Source: Nymphaea colorata
Lineage: Eukaryota; Streptophyta; Magnoliopsida; Nymphaeales; Nymphaeaceae
Reading direction: 5' to 3'
Length of the DNA: 64,000 nt
NCBI RefSeq assembly: GCF_008831285.2
Contig: NC_045150.1
Location: forward strand, 9,622,001-9,686,000
Numbering within the stretch: position 1 is the first letter of the stretch; each line of letters begins with the position of its first letter. The position numbers and the translations under genes are program-made. Shown here piece after piece: positions 10,870 to 23,213 of the stretch. Under the pieces are notes generated by a model. That model was not told the DNA's origin and searched no databases. It saw only the letters and a program-made list of their open reading frames with translations.

Positions 10870-13800
10870 GAGAGACAGAGAGGAAGCGAGAGCCAAATGG
10901 TAATACTCTGTGCAACGCCAGGGGATTCTTTTGGGGGAAGCCTAAAATTGGGGAACCCTGACTCTTCTCATATCTACAAGATTATCCTCCTTTTTAGATG
11001 ATTTTTCTTGGTTTACGAGCAATTCTGGCCGAGCGAGCCACCGTTCGGTTGGTTATCAACTCACCATTGTTTAAAAGTCTAAAACCGCTCCTTTTGCCGA
11101 TACCTTCAATCCATTCACTCAATTTACCAAGGATAGAAACTCAAAATGTGTTCATATCTCTCTAAACATGATTCAAGGTTCTGCTTTTTTGTTCTTGTTC
11201 GAGTCGTAATTATGTTCAAACAACTCTTTTATCTTTTACTACACCAAGTTATTCAAAACTGTTTGGTTTTTGGTTCTCTAAATGTTTCTCACATCTAAAA
11301 AAAGGAAAAACAAAAGAGCCATGGATCACAAAATACGGCCTATAGCCAGCAACTAATCCAAAGTAGAAGAAATTTTGATTGAACACAACAATTACAGAAG
11401 AGCCAGCAAAACTGAGATCTGAGTTTGTGATGCTCCTGGATTGGGCACCTTAGTGAATTCGATCACAAAGCAATGGTATTAACGGTAAACAAATAAAATT
11501 CATCACAGTGGTCCAGCTAGTAGGAATGTCCAGGGAATCCATGGGAAACGGTTCAAAAGGGCCAGCTTGGCAGCCAGTGTACCACCAAAAAACCCCAAGG
11601 AGAATGACTCATCCACCCCCACAATTAGGGCTCCCCTCATTTTGGAATGGTTGTTGGATCTCTCCAATTCATTCATGGTCGGGAGCCGAGGCAGGTATGG
11701 GCTACATGTGGACAATTGCCGCAGCGCAGCGCAGAGTCCTTCAAAATTTTTTTATTTTTATATTGATATTTTTGGGTAATTTTTTTTTTCATTTACATAT
11801 TGATGCTCCGTATAAATTCAAAATAAATTTTATGCTTAGTGCCCCTTGACTAAAATTTTCTAGCTAAAAACAACCTCATGTGGTTAGATATCCAGATGAA
11901 TGATCTCATATCGGAGTTGCTAAGTGTTTAATAACTAACAACATAAAACTATTCTTTTTTCTTGTTCAATTGCAAGAATCTATAGAGTTTTATGCGTGAT
12001 TCCTAATGCAAGTTGTAGAGAAAGGAGCCCACGAAGTCTCAGTCAGACAACCATATAAACCTTTTGTTGCGTGACCGATCTACTTTCCCGCTATGCGTCC
12101 CTCTTTTCTTTTAAAACAAAGGAAGACATCCTTAATGTTCTTTTCGAAAGTTATTGTGATTGTAAGTCTGGAATTCAGCACTTGGATTGCTTGCATATTG
12201 ATATAAACAGAGGGGCTAAGACGTTTAAATACTTGTATATTTATATTTAAAAATGCTGACATTCAATGAGCGGCCCACAAATCTGTCCCAATTATGAAAG
12301 CAGATCCATAAAGCATGAATAATCAAAGCTGCCAATTCCTAAATGGATCCATTCGAACATATTATGAATCAGCAGATATACTTTGAAATAGAGTTCAGGA
12401 TCACCAGCAGTTAGTCGGATAGTGACAACATTTTTTTCAAATTACCATTTGAAATATGTCTCTTAAAACCTCTTAAAATTTAAAAAATGGATTATTTTCT
12501 CTTTAGACAATTTCGAAGATTCGAGTACGAAGGCCACGCAGATAAAATGAGGCTTGAGTTGGGTGCAGCCATGTGAGGTGCTTCCACTGACCTCTGCCCA
12601 AAACTTTGAGACTGAAGGTCCTTTAAATTGTGAACGGATCTTGAGTCTGTTACTGTAATTTGATGAGAGAATCTTCTTCTGCTTACTCAAGCCATCACTT
12701 TTGTCTCTTTGCAAAAAATATCTAGCTCCAGCTTTGCTATTGAATGGCTCTTTATTTTATTTATTTTTATTTCATTTCATTTCTGCATTATTGGTGGCTG
12801 GATCCTACTTGGGATTGTTAAGTATCGAATGTAAGTCGTTTAAAACAGTTTGGTCCTTGGTATGTTTCTGATTATAATTATTCTTTTGGGCTATAAAAAT
12901 GTGGGGAGCCCATTATTAGAAACAGTTGGTCCTTTGAAGATTTATTCACGTTGAAACGGAAAGCTTGAATCGCATTTATCATTTTGCTCTAAAAATCATG
13001 ACTCCTAGACGTCGGAAAACTTAGAAATAATTAACATCGATATGAAACATATTAAATTGCTTTTTAATCCGCCACTGCCATTTTTTACAACATTGGATTG
13101 AAAAGCTGATTCAATCTCTTGTTTTATCTTAAAATGTCTTTATTGTTACGTTTCAACTTTACATATATATATATATAAGATGGTAAATCTTTAAAACGCC
13201 CTGTATAGTAATATTTGATGCAACGCTGGTAAAAGTTGGGAAACTCAATTAAATCGGAGAAGATGAACTACGGGCTAGCGGACCCGGTTTTGGTCCAAAT
13301 CTGCATGCGGTTTTGTCGAGTGCTCAGGCACTCTGTGTACGCTCTCCCACGTGTCCGCCACATGTTCCTCTCTCACAAAATAAACCAACTTATCTTCTCC
13401 ATTTTTTATTCAAATAATTAGGGGGAAAGAATCAATATTTAAAAAACCTACCATATTGGCCGTGAGCGTGGAGGGATCGCCAGTTAGGGTTTGCGATTTG
13501 TTTCTCGTCCGTAGCCGCAAAAAAAAAAAAAAATCAAAAAATCAAAATAATCAAAATAAAGTAGTGTATTTTGAATTGAAAAGTTAGGAAAAGTTATATT
13601 TTACATGCATCCGGACGTTAAGTCACAAGCCTGCAATGGTAAATTGAGAAATAATAAGGGACCTAGTATAACTGGATAAATTGGCATAGCATAACTGGTT
13701 GAACAAATGAAATTTCCATTATCGGTTTAATTCTATAGGCACAAAGCATGATCAGCCATCCATTTGGGGAAGCAATCCTAATCCTTGGGGGGGCAAGGGG

Positions 13801-16095
13801 AAATAAGGAGAAGTGATACTTGTTAAATCGATGTACATATTATACTGTTAACAACATGGGAAGACATGTTCGCACTTGTTATAAGAGGGGACAATTTGGT
13901 AATTTTATGAAATATTTTTTTTTTCAAATTTCACTTTTGCCATTAAAGGAAAAGTTTTTTATTTAACAAATAAAAATATTTTGATTATTTTCTGTCCATA
14001 ACACATGGTTCCTTGTTAGGGACCACAATGTATAAGTCGGTCTCCTTTTCACCCCGATTTGTACATTTTTTTTTGGCTTTCGGACTGATATATTTATCGG
14101 TCTTGGTTGGTTGAGAAAATTTTTTAGCTCTACCACTGCTCTCAATTAATTAATTTATAGGAGGGTTCTTCCACTGAACATGGTTTTGCCTCTAAACCTG
14201 ACTTAGTTGTATGCTTGTTTAGCTGTCAAAGCAGGTTTTGGTAAAGAAAATGATTGGAACACATTAAAGAAACAACAAGATGGTGAGTTTCAGAGCTCCC
14301 TATCAACCAACATGAAAAAAAAAAATTGTAGCTGATCCAAGAACTTATGGGAATGCTTAAAATATAAAAGAGAAATTTACGATAAGCATTCAGCTGTTCA
14401 CATTTTTACAGATATTCGAGTTTGGTGCTTGATAAATTGCAAATGACTACCTAAAATTGGTTTAGAAAAGAATTCACGAACACACGATTTAAAAAACTAG
14501 TTTTCCTTGAAAGGCATAGTACTATATGTTATGCTTAAGGGGGAAGCATGCTTCTGGAATCCACCCTCTCTTTTCTTTGATCTCGTCAGAATGACATGGC
14601 AATATACGAGCATTATTCCTCACAGAATGATTGAAGGCATTACTGATTGTCATCTATAACTTCTTTAGCAATCTCCAACGCAACGAGTAGATGAAGTGTA
14701 CAAGCAACTCCCTAGTTAATGAGAAAAAGAAGCAATCTTTATCGTATCATCTACCAGGGATCTTAATCAGCATCTCTTGAGATTCCATCGTCTTCCAAAA
14801 ACCTTGTTGCCATTAATTTGCCAGTTGATCATGAACAAGGAAGCATCAAATATTAATTAATGGAGTTCTGGTGGCATATGGATTTGGAGTCAGGCCACCT
14901 GTTTTAGTTGGCCATGGGCTCATCATCTTTGGCTTAAACATGTTCACCTAAACAAAGTTGGCAGGTCACTTTATCTTTGCAAAGTTATGAAATAAAACTG
15001 ATCAATATCTACAATCTCCACATATTTTTGCAGTGTGAAATGGACTAGAGCGATTCGATGTTTAATTGCTGTAACTCTTACGGATTTGGTTGTTAAAAAG
15101 GTTGGCTTCTATTGTTTTCTACTTACACCAATCTTTTGATAATTATACTTCCTAAAGTAAACTTTTTTTTAAAGTTTAAATGTTTACTTAAGAAAACTGT
15201 CTTTGACCTCAAAGGTCATTTCCCTTATACCTTACAAGGTTATGGTTTGCTTTTGGGGCTTAGGTAAACTTACAATACATACTTCAATTCGGGTATCATA
15301 CTTGCCACCATTTGCGGTCCAAAAAAGTAAGATACCGCAACATGATGATGCATATGATGAAAATCTAAACATGGATATAGCCACATCTTTGGTTTGATCA
15401 TCACAAATGTGCTTAGGCAGCAAGATGGGCATGAAAATTCTTCATCCATATTCAGATTTGAATTTGGCGGTAATGCATATGGATCCTTGTGTTCAAATTC
15501 TGAGATTCTGGTCACGCCTAGGCCCATTTATGTTGCAGTCTTAGGTCTGATCTTGATCATTTGGTACCATAACCTTCGTGATTTGTTGATGTATTTAACT
15601 TGTTTTATTTTATTAAATCTATCGCTAACTAGAGTAGAGTCCAAATGCTAGTTGCTTATATGACTTGGATCCGAGATCGTGTTTTAAAGCCTAAATCAAA
15701 AACTTGCTAATCAGTTCTCGTCTTGTTCAATTCAACCGAATCCATATTGACAATCAGATGAATCCGACCTGTTGACATTGCAGAAAGAGCTGCCAAACCC
15801 TTGCCCGATCGTGAAGTCTCGTCTGCTGACCTTACTCTTGATCGATCTAATCAAACTTGGTAGAGGAAATATTAACCATTTACTAAGCAGATTCATAATC
15901 CGATTGTAGCTTTGCATTTCATTCCCGAGCTATTCGAATAGATTCCAAAATCAGACGAGAAAATCCAAAACATATGCACCTCGGCTATGGCAGGCACGTA
16001 TTTGAGCTAGTCCGACATATCCAAGTCCCAATCTAACTTGAAATCTGATTAGATTAGATCCAATTCTACATCCCTAGTCCACAAGCCGTGTTTTG
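10870..16095. other. intergenic, no gene recognised
   Basis: Only short frames occur and none matches a family I recognise. There are poly-A/T runs, a short TA microsatellite near 13162-13177, and at 11750-11870 an AT-rich segment resembling the tails of dispersed plant repeats. Nothing supports an RNA gene or an intact transposon. Confidence 0.55.
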
Positions 16096-16117
16096 CGCCA
16101 AGTTAGATGACTCGGGC

Positions 16118-16325
16118 CATAGGAAGCCCAGTTTGCCTCAAAGGGCATAGTGCAGTTGGTTGGGTTGGCGGGTTGGTGAGAACCCCAGCCATCAGTTCGA
16201 TTCATGTGAGCGCTACTTCTCTTTTTTGCAAACTGCGACATACGCCACACTCTAACTATAGGATCAGTCAAGTCCGGATGCAGCCCTAAACCCCAAGGGT
16301 GGGGGGAAGATTTCGGCCTCTCATC
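16118..16325 (+). mobile_element. tRNA-derived SINE candidate
   Basis: The head carries a pol III A-box-like TAGTGCAGTTGG at 16148-16159 and a B-box-like AGTTCGATTCA at 16194-16204, about 35 nt apart, as in tRNA-derived SINEs. Diverged direct repeats of about 22 bp (CGCCAAG...CTCGGGC) flank the segment at 16096-16117 and 16326-16348 and could be old target duplications. There is no long A tail. Without a second copy for comparison the boundaries are approximate. Confidence 0.5.
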
Positions 16326-16348
16326 CGCCAAGCATATAGAACTCGGGC

Positions 16349-17047
16349 TAGCCTGGTTAATTCATCAAGTTTAACTGTTGATTTGAACTCAACTCAGGTG
16401 GAGATGCAACTAAGTTCATGGGAGTTTTCCATCATGGAAGTTTTCTACTTTGGAATCACTGATTTATGTAGATTCAACAATAGAAACACCTTTAACTTTT
16501 GAGAGAACACCAGAACGTTACATGACAAAAGGAAGGCGAGCAAATGAATGGCTTCCAGCGTGCCTTCACTACAATACTAAAAGGAGGAACACATTAGGAG
16601 ATTAATGGACTTAATTAAGAGTGATGTTGTCATAATCAGTTAGCTTTCGAACCAAGTAAGCTATCAAAAGTAGCTCTAGATCTTCGCAAATCAAATAAAA
16701 TAACAAAATAGGTGTCAGTATTTGTGTTACCTCAAGGGATAGGGGAAACAGAACAATATATGACAATGGAATAAAATACAAGGTACGTACCTATTAATTA
16801 TGAACATGATTTGAGTATACAAAGGCAAAAATTCCCATCCAAACTTTGTTCTAGAAGCAGGTACAGGCGTTGCTTGTCATTCCGCCACAATAGCCGAACG
16901 ACAGGGAACTGACATTCCGCACAAGGCTGTTCCCGGCCCTCGTTGTGCGTCCCTTTTTTGAATGTTAGGATCGTTCCAGACAGATTGTTCTGTTTCTGGC
17001 TTTCCCAAGATGGGAAATCAAACACTCTCCGACGTGTGTGGGCAATT
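16349..17047. other. intergenic flank of the copia element
   Basis: No gene seen. The sequence reads up to the target site TCTAC at 17048-17052, which is repeated after the element at 22396-22400. Confidence 0.5.
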
Positions 17048-17052
17048 TCTAC

Positions 17053-17343
17053 TGTTAGAATTTGAGAGAAAGAGGAGGAAGGAGAGTGCACGCACGGATT
17101 TACGTGGTTCGGATATGTAAATCCTACATCCACGGCAAAAACATCACGCAGTCTCGCTCTGGTTTTCCATTCCATTATTTTCCAGACTTACAAGGAATAG
17201 ATATACGTTGGGGAAAGATTTACAATAAAGGAATATTTCTCAACGTCACGGCTAGATGAGGCATGAATGGCAACAGTAGCAGAGTTAATAAGGAAGGAAA
17301 ACTTGCCAAATCCATGCGTGATGTTGCAACGGTTTTCTCATCA
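17053..17343 (-). repeat. 3' LTR of the copia element
   Basis: 291 bp, TG...CA bounded, nearly identical to the copy at 22099-22395. In element orientation it is the downstream LTR. Its first bases provide the stop codon of the polyprotein frame. Confidence 0.95.
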
Positions 17344-20300
17344 CTCCCCCTCAAGTGGGGCGTACAAGTCATGGCAGCCCCACTTGTTAATAGCATCATG
17401 TAATTCTTTTCTTGATATCGCTTTGGTTAATCCATCTGCAAGTTGTCTTGAGCTCGGTGTGAAGGGAGTACTGATTTCACCATTTTGAACTTTTTCTCGT
17501 ATGAAATGACAGTCAATTTCTATATGTTTTGTTCTTTCATGAAACACAGCATTTGCTGCGATGTGTATAGCAGCTTGATTGTCGCAATGCATTGGCGTGG
17601 GAGAATTGAATTCTAAGCCAATTTCAAATAAAAGAGTGCGAATCCAAATGATTTCACTAGCTGTAGTGGCCATCGCCCTGTACTCTACTTCTGCACTGGA
17701 CCTAGAAGTGACTCGTTGTTTCTTACTTCGCCAAGATACAAGGTTCTCACCCACGTAAATACAATAACCGGTAGTGGATTTACGATCTATGCTTCCTCCC
17801 CAATCTGCATCAGAATATGCTCTAATGTTAACATGACCATTTCGTTTATATAATAATCCTTGGCCGGGAGACTTTTTCAAATACTTGAGAATCCGTTCAA
17901 CCATATTCCAATGTTTCTCAGTTGGATCATGCATATGTTGACTAACAAGGTTTACTGCGTAGGTGATGTCGGGTCTTGTAACAGTGAGATATATAAGTTT
18001 CCCTACCAATCGTTGATATCTTGAAATTTCTGGGATGTCATTTCTCTTTGTGATATCTTCTTTGTGGTTGAAAACCATAGGTGTATCTGCAGGGCGACAT
18101 CCAAGTTTTCCGGTTTCTTTGAGTAGATAAATGACATATTTTCTTTGTGACATAAACAACCCTTTCCTCGACTGAGCAATCTCTATCCCTAGAAAATATT
18201 TTAACCTTCCCAAATCCTTTATGTCGAAGGTTTTCTGAAGCAATTCTTTTGCGTCCTTGATTTTGAGACCGTTGCTACCTGTGATAATTATGTCATCTAC
18301 ATATATAAGCACCAAAGTAATGTCATTGTCTTTCTTACTGATAAACAGAGAGTTGTCGGCTTTGCTCCTATAGAATCCATATTGTTCGAGAGCTTTGCTC
18401 AATTTGAAGTGCCACATTCGAGGAGATTGTTTAAGTCCGTATATCGATTTTCGTAACTTGCATACTGATGTAGAGTTCTCTTGAGACCATCCAGGAGGTA
18501 GCTTCATATATAATTCTTCTTGTAAGTCTCCCTGCAAAAAGGCATTTTTTACATCTAATTGAAATAATGGCCAATCATAATTACAGGCGATCGAGAGCAA
18601 TATTCGAACAGTATTCATCTTGGCTACCGGGGCAAAAGTTTCCTCATAATCCAATCCTTGTGTTTGAGTGTACCCTTTTGCAACAAGCCTAGCCTTGTAT
18701 CTTTCCACTGTACCATCGCTATTGTATTTGATTTTAAAAACCCATTTGCAGCCAACTACGTGTTTTCCTTCAGGCAATTGAGTAATTTCCCATGTTTGAT
18801 TTTTGTTTAGGGCATCAATCTCTTCCTGCATGGCTTTGATCCAAACAGGGTTATCTTTGGCCTCCTCATATGATCTTGGTTCTACTTCTTTTTCTATGGT
18901 GGCCAAAAAAGCACAGTGTTTTTCGGAGAAATTTTTGAATGTCACACATTTTTCGATGGGATGCATGACTGCCTTGTATGTAACATAATCTTTCAAGTGC
19001 CTAGGCGCTTGAATGATTCTTTGTGATCTTCTTGGCTCAGCGACTCCAGTTGTGTGGCCTTCAATTTCAACTTCATGAGCTCCCATGCTTTCGATCAAGG
19101 TTTGCACTTGAGCTTCTTCTTGTTCATTTGGATATCCTTGGTTTGTAGAAATAGCGACCAAATCATCATATATGCTAATATTTGGTAAGGTAGTCTCCCC
19201 CTGTCGCCTTTCTTGATGACGGTGATTTTTAAAATATGGCACTGACTCATCAAATTTGACATCTCTAGAAATATACATGCGCTGGTCATGAGGGTTGTAG
19301 CATCTATAGCCCTTTTTGCTGACTGAATATCCCATAAACACACATTTGCGAGCTTTCGGACTAAGTTTGTCGCGTTCAGTTTTGTCGATCATAACATACA
19401 CGGTACTGCCAAACAACTTCAAGTGATTGATACTGATCTTGCGCCCAGTAAGGATGTGAAGTGGTGATCTTCCTCTTAGTCTGCAACTAGGAGTTCGGTT
19501 AATCAAATAGCAAGCACTCATAATCGCCTCGCTCCAAAACTGTTTAGGCATACAAGACTGAAAAAGTAAGGAACGAGTAATTTCAAGAATATGACGATTT
19601 TTCCTCTCGACTACTCCATTTTGTTGCGGAGTTTTTACACATGAGTATTGATGCATCATACCACTCGTATTTTCAAAATTTTCAAAAAAACAATTTTTAA
19701 ACTCAGTCCCATTATCAGTTCTCAAGGTCTTAATACGAACATTGTATTGAGTTCTTACCATATTATAGTAAATCACAAAATTTTCAAAAACTTGGTCCTT
19801 GGAATTAAGAAGATATAACCAAGTTACCTTAGAGAAATCATCAATAAAAGATAAGTAGTATTTAAAACCATTATAAGAGACTACTGGGGCAGGACCCCAA
19901 ACATCGGCATGTACCAAATCAAATGGTTTACTAGCAACAGTTTCAGACAAACCAAAAGGAGGGCGAGTCATTTTCACATATTGACAAATTTCACACACAT
20001 GTAAGTCAAATATTTCATGAGGAAAAACTAAAGACATGACTCTATTGGAGGGGTGACCAAGTCTGCAATGCCACAAGTGAAAATCAAATCCCGAACTAGC
20101 AATCATAGCAACATTATGATTTTGATTGATCACATACACTCCATTCTCTTCTTTTCCTTCACCAATCGTCCTCTTCGTCAACCTGTCCTGAAAGATTACA
20201 TTGTTGGGAGAAAAAATAACATTGCAATTTAGATTATGTGTAATCTTAGAGACAGATAAAAGATTGGATGCAAGATTAGGCATATAAAGAGTCTTCAATT

Positions 20301-21573
20301 CCTTTTCAAAGAGATTTGTTTTTCCAACTCCAACAATTTTAATGGAGGTACCATCTGCTATAGTGACAGTTCTATTTTCACTTTTATTTTCTATATCTTT
20401 CAAGTTATTGTGAAAACAAGACATATGTTTGGATGCGCCGGAATCCACGATCCAAGAGTATTTTCTAGTAAGAGAGAAGTTTGAATTCATACCTGGCTGA
20501 TTCCCGGGTGAAGTGAATGCCGATGCGGCTGTTACCGTGTTGGTGTGTCTCTGGCCATTCATATTTTTAATCATCTTTGCAATAGTGGCAAGTGTAACCT
20601 CACCTTTGTCGGATTGAACATCGGACTGAACTAGCTGGGCCTGAGGCTTATACTGCTGCTTTGGAAAATCTCCCTTGTTTGTAGGCTTTCCGTGTAAATT
20701 CCAGCACTTTTCTCGAACATGCCCTTCTTTTTTGCAATAAGTGCACACTGGTCGTTTGCCTCTATTTCTGAACGACTGCTGAGCTTCTATTTTTCCTTCA
20801 AATCTTTTGCTGGCCGAGACATTAAAAGCAACTTTTTCAATATTTTCACTGGTGGTTTTAGTATCAATAGTGTCACTGGTCTTCATCACCTTTCTCCTTT
20901 TCTCTTCTCGTAAAAGGGTGTTACACACCATATCCAAAGAGGGCAGATCAGGGGTCATTAATATTTGGCTTTTTGCTTGTTCATAATCCTCGCCTAAACC
21001 AGCTAAGAGTTTGAAAGTTCTTTCTTGGTCTCGCTGCCTCTTAATGCGAGCAAGATCGGTTGAGAGGGGGCAATGTGAGTCCATCTCATTCCACTTTCCT
21101 TTGAGTGTAGCAATATAGTCACTCAAGGACATATGACCTTTCTTCAACTCATAGATTTCATGGGAGAGTTGATACATGCGCGCCGTACTATATTTTTCAC
21201 TATATAATTCTTTAGCAGCATTCCATATTTCTTCGGCCGTATCAAAGTAATAAAAGCTTTCAGCGATTTTATAATCCATCGAGTTTAATAACCAAGACAT
21301 GACCATATGATTTCCAGACTCCCATTCATCATAGTTAGGATCGTCAATGGCTGGTTTTGGTTTTTTTCCATTAACGTACCCTAGTTTAAGTTTCCCACTC
21401 AAAAACAAAGTAGCAGCTTTGGACCATGACATATAATTTAAGCCATTCAATGGAACATTTGTAATTTTGAGAATAGTGGTACCTGTCTCCACGACGATAT
21501 GTTGTTGTGTAGAAGATCCATTTGTCGAGTTCTGTCCCTGAGAGTCATTGGTTCCATCGTACGACGATGCCAT
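17341..21573 (-). CDS. copia Gag-Pol polyprotein
   Basis: A single frame of about 1410 codons. In order it has an N-terminal copia-type capsid region (about 30-240), a CCHC zinc knuckle (CTYCKKEGHVREKC, about 277-290), the aspartic protease motif DSGAS (about 377-381), the integrase zinc-binding segment and catalytic core (about 505-700), reverse transcriptase with YVDD (about 930-1170), and RNase H in the last 200 residues. Length and domain order are standard for plant copia elements. The last codons lie in the polypurine tract and the stop falls on the first bases of the 3' LTR. Confidence 0.95.
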   Translation of the reverse strand: MASSYDGTNDSQGQNSTNGSSTQQHIVVETGTTILKITNVPLNGLNYMSWSKAATLFLSGKLKLGYVNGKKPKPAIDDPNYDEWESGNHMVMSWLLNSMDYKIAESFYYFDTAEEIWNAAKELYSEKYSTARMYQLSHEIYELKKGHMSLSDYIATLKGKWNEMDSHCPLSTDLARIKRQRDQERTFKLLAGLGEDYEQAKSQILMTPDLPSLDMVCNTLLREEKRRKVMKTSDTIDTKTTSENIEKVAFNVSASKRFEGKIEAQQSFRNRGKRPVCTYCKKEGHVREKCWNLHGKPTNKGDFPKQQYKPQAQLVQSDVQSDKGEVTLATIAKMIKNMNGQRHTNTVTAASAFTSPGNQPGMNSNFSLTRKYSWIVDSGASKHMSCFHNNLKDIENKSENRTVTIADGTSIKIVGVGKTNLFEKELKTLYMPNLASNLLSVSKITHNLNCNVIFSPNNVIFQDRLTKRTIGEGKEENGVYVINQNHNVAMIASSGFDFHLWHCRLGHPSNRVMSLVFPHEIFDLHVCEICQYVKMTRPPFGLSETVASKPFDLVHADVWGPAPVVSYNGFKYYLSFIDDFSKVTWLYLLNSKDQVFENFVIYYNMVRTQYNVRIKTLRTDNGTEFKNCFFENFENTSGMMHQYSCVKTPQQNGVVERKNRHILEITRSLLFQSCMPKQFWSEAIMSACYLINRTPSCRLRGRSPLHILTGRKISINHLKLFGSTVYVMIDKTERDKLSPKARKCVFMGYSVSKKGYRCYNPHDQRMYISRDVKFDESVPYFKNHRHQERRQGETTLPNISIYDDLVAISTNQGYPNEQEEAQVQTLIESMGAHEVEIEGHTTGVAEPRRSQRIIQAPRHLKDYVTYKAVMHPIEKCVTFKNFSEKHCAFLATIEKEVEPRSYEEAKDNPVWIKAMQEEIDALNKNQTWEITQLPEGKHVVGCKWVFKIKYNSDGTVERYKARLVAKGYTQTQGLDYEETFAPVAKMNTVRILLSIACNYDWPLFQLDVKNAFLQGDLQEELYMKLPPGWSQENSTSVCKLRKSIYGLKQSPRMWHFKLSKALEQYGFYRSKADNSLFISKKDNDITLVLIYVDDIIITGSNGLKIKDAKELLQKTFDIKDLGRLKYFLGIEIAQSRKGLFMSQRKYVIYLLKETGKLGCRPADTPMVFNHKEDITKRNDIPEISRYQRLVGKLIYLTVTRPDITYAVNLVSQHMHDPTEKHWNMVERILKYLKKSPGQGLLYKRNGHVNIRAYSDADWGGSIDRKSTTGYCIYVGENLVSWRSKKQRVTSRSSAEVEYRAMATTASEIIWIRTLLFEIGLEFNSPTPMHCDNQAAIHIAANAVFHERTKHIEIDCHFIREKVQNGEISTPFTPSSRQLADGLTKAISRKELHDAINKWGCHDLYAPLEGE
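17344..17352 (-). other. polypurine tract of the copia element
   Basis: GAGGGGGAG on the minus strand, immediately before the 3' LTR, where plus-strand DNA synthesis is primed in this family. The polyprotein frame runs through it. Confidence 0.85.
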
Positions 21574-22086
21574 GGATAAGTAAGAAAATAAAAAAAGAAC
21601 TTGACCCTTTGAAGGCTATCACTGCTTTATGATCAACTGAACATAGAGGATGAAGAATATCACATAGAACAAAAACGTCCTTATCAGATTTGGGGAGCGG
21701 ATGAGAGTTGGTCACTGGCTGTCTCACACAACTTCCTGAAAAAAAACGGAACTGCAAAAATCGACTGCTTCCTCCAGAGTTCTCCAAAAAAATATGGGAT
21801 AGTACAGGAACGATCTTCAAAGACCTAGAATTCAATTCGTTCCATGCTCGACAGCTGAGATTATGGGAGAAAACAACGCCATAGGTTGGAATCACGGACT
21901 GAGCAGAGACTCCTCTGTCGGTCCTCTGTTTTCAAGCGTTGCGTCTATCTCTGTCCGTTCTTCCTGTACTCCACAGCAACTCCTATCGCTGAAATTCTCA
22001 CAGTCGACAGAATTTCTCTGCTGCATATGTCAGAGATGAACCGATTTCAGCTCCTCACTAATTATCTCCAAGTGCTCAGGTAAACT

Positions 22087-22098
22087 GCTCTGATACCA
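22087..22098 (-). other. primer-binding site of the copia element (initiator tRNA-Met)
   Basis: TGGTATCAGAGC on the minus strand, directly next to the 5' LTR. It is the usual complement of the 3' end of plant initiator tRNA-Met used by copia elements. Confidence 0.9.
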
Positions 22099-22395
22099 TG
22101 TTAGAATTTGAGAGAAAGAGGAGGAAGGAGAGTGCACGCACGGATTTACGTGGTTCGGATTTGTAAATCCTACATCCACGGCAAAAACATCACGCAGTCT
22201 CGCTCTGGTTTTCCATTCCATTATTTTCCAGACTTACAAGGAATAGATATACGTTGGAGAAAGATTTACAATAAAGGAATATTTCTCAACGTCCCATTAA
22301 CGGCTAGATGAGGCATGAATGGCAACAGTAGCAGAGTTAATAAGGAAGGAAAACTTGCCAAATCCATGCGTGATGTTGCAACGGTTTTCTCATCA
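22099..22395 (-). repeat. 5' LTR of the copia element
   Basis: 297 bp, TG...CA bounded, nearly identical to 17053-17343. The target duplication TCTAC follows directly on the plus strand. Confidence 0.95.
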
Positions 22396-23112
22396 TCTAC
22401 CATATATTATATCAACCACATAATCGAAGGTGTTCCCTTTCTTTTTCCTTTTGTTAGTCAAAGAAGAAATTGTGGATCTAGAACAACCATGGGAGTAGCG
22501 AGAGCACAATGGATGACAACCATGGGTCAAATTTTCATTTCATAATGTGACGTGAAAAAGTTTTCGTTGACTAAGATTCAGTTCCCACTAATTCCGGGCT
22601 TGGCCCAGTTCACAGCAGATCCAATTGAGCTCTTCCGTGTTGATATGGACTTGATAAACAGTAAATTCTCCATGAAATGACACTGAAAATTAACAGAGTT
22701 CATCGATCACATCATTTTCACAAGGATTTATCACAATAATTGGAACAAATAAGAGCTCGTTTCTTTTGATTATGGAGGATAGAGTGAACTAGGTTACTTT
22801 AAATGACAGTTTGTCAATAACAACAAAATGTTACTGTCTCATAAATATGCGTCAAAAAATAAAAGATAGATTCATAATAGTAGTTTACAATTCTTCTCAT
22901 GTAAAAGACATATTTTGAGTTCATTAAGGGTTAGCACAATTGAGATGGGACTCCAGCCACTAGGCAATTGGTCATGAGATCAAATTTAACTATGATAGTG
23001 AAGATTAATCCTTATACTCAAGGGGCTCTCACCTTCTAGTCAGGGGTGGAGATTGGTGGAGCTCAATTTGAAACTTTGAATTTACATGTTGGTCATCGGT
23101 GGACCTGTGTCC

Positions 23113-23213
23113 AATTATATGTATGAAGTAGCCCCAGTAAACCTAGGTCACTACTGAAAATTTGTTAACTATATATTTAGTGTCTCACAGAAAAAAATTT
23201 CTAACTCCGCCCT
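23113..23213 (-). repeat. dispersed repeat, copy 1
   Basis: Read on the minus strand it matches the plus strand at about 56536-56626. Both start with AGGGC(G/A)GA, run through a T-rich stretch, share TAAATATATAGTTAACAAAT, and then a CTT(C/G)..TA..ATTGGAC block. It is a fragment of a dispersed repeat; the class is unknown. Confidence 0.6.

Larger units (their letters stand above)
17053..22395 (-). mobile_element. full-length Ty1/copia LTR retrotransposon
   Basis: The element lies on the minus strand and is bounded by TG...CA LTRs of 291 and 297 bp. It is flanked by a perfect 5-bp target duplication, TCTAC (17048-17052 and 22396-22400). It has a primer-binding site next to the 5' LTR, a polypurine tract next to the 3' LTR, and one long Gag-Pol frame in the copia order: capsid, protease, integrase, reverse transcriptase, RNase H. 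It looks whole. The two LTRs differ at only a few positions, so insertion was recent, probably well under a million years ago at usual plant LTR rates (inference). Confidence 0.96.

Noticed and set aside
16798-17175. frames crossing the copia LTR boundaries (also 22030-22221)
   Set aside because: They are the same LTR sequence read in an incidental frame, and they change at the insertion boundary.
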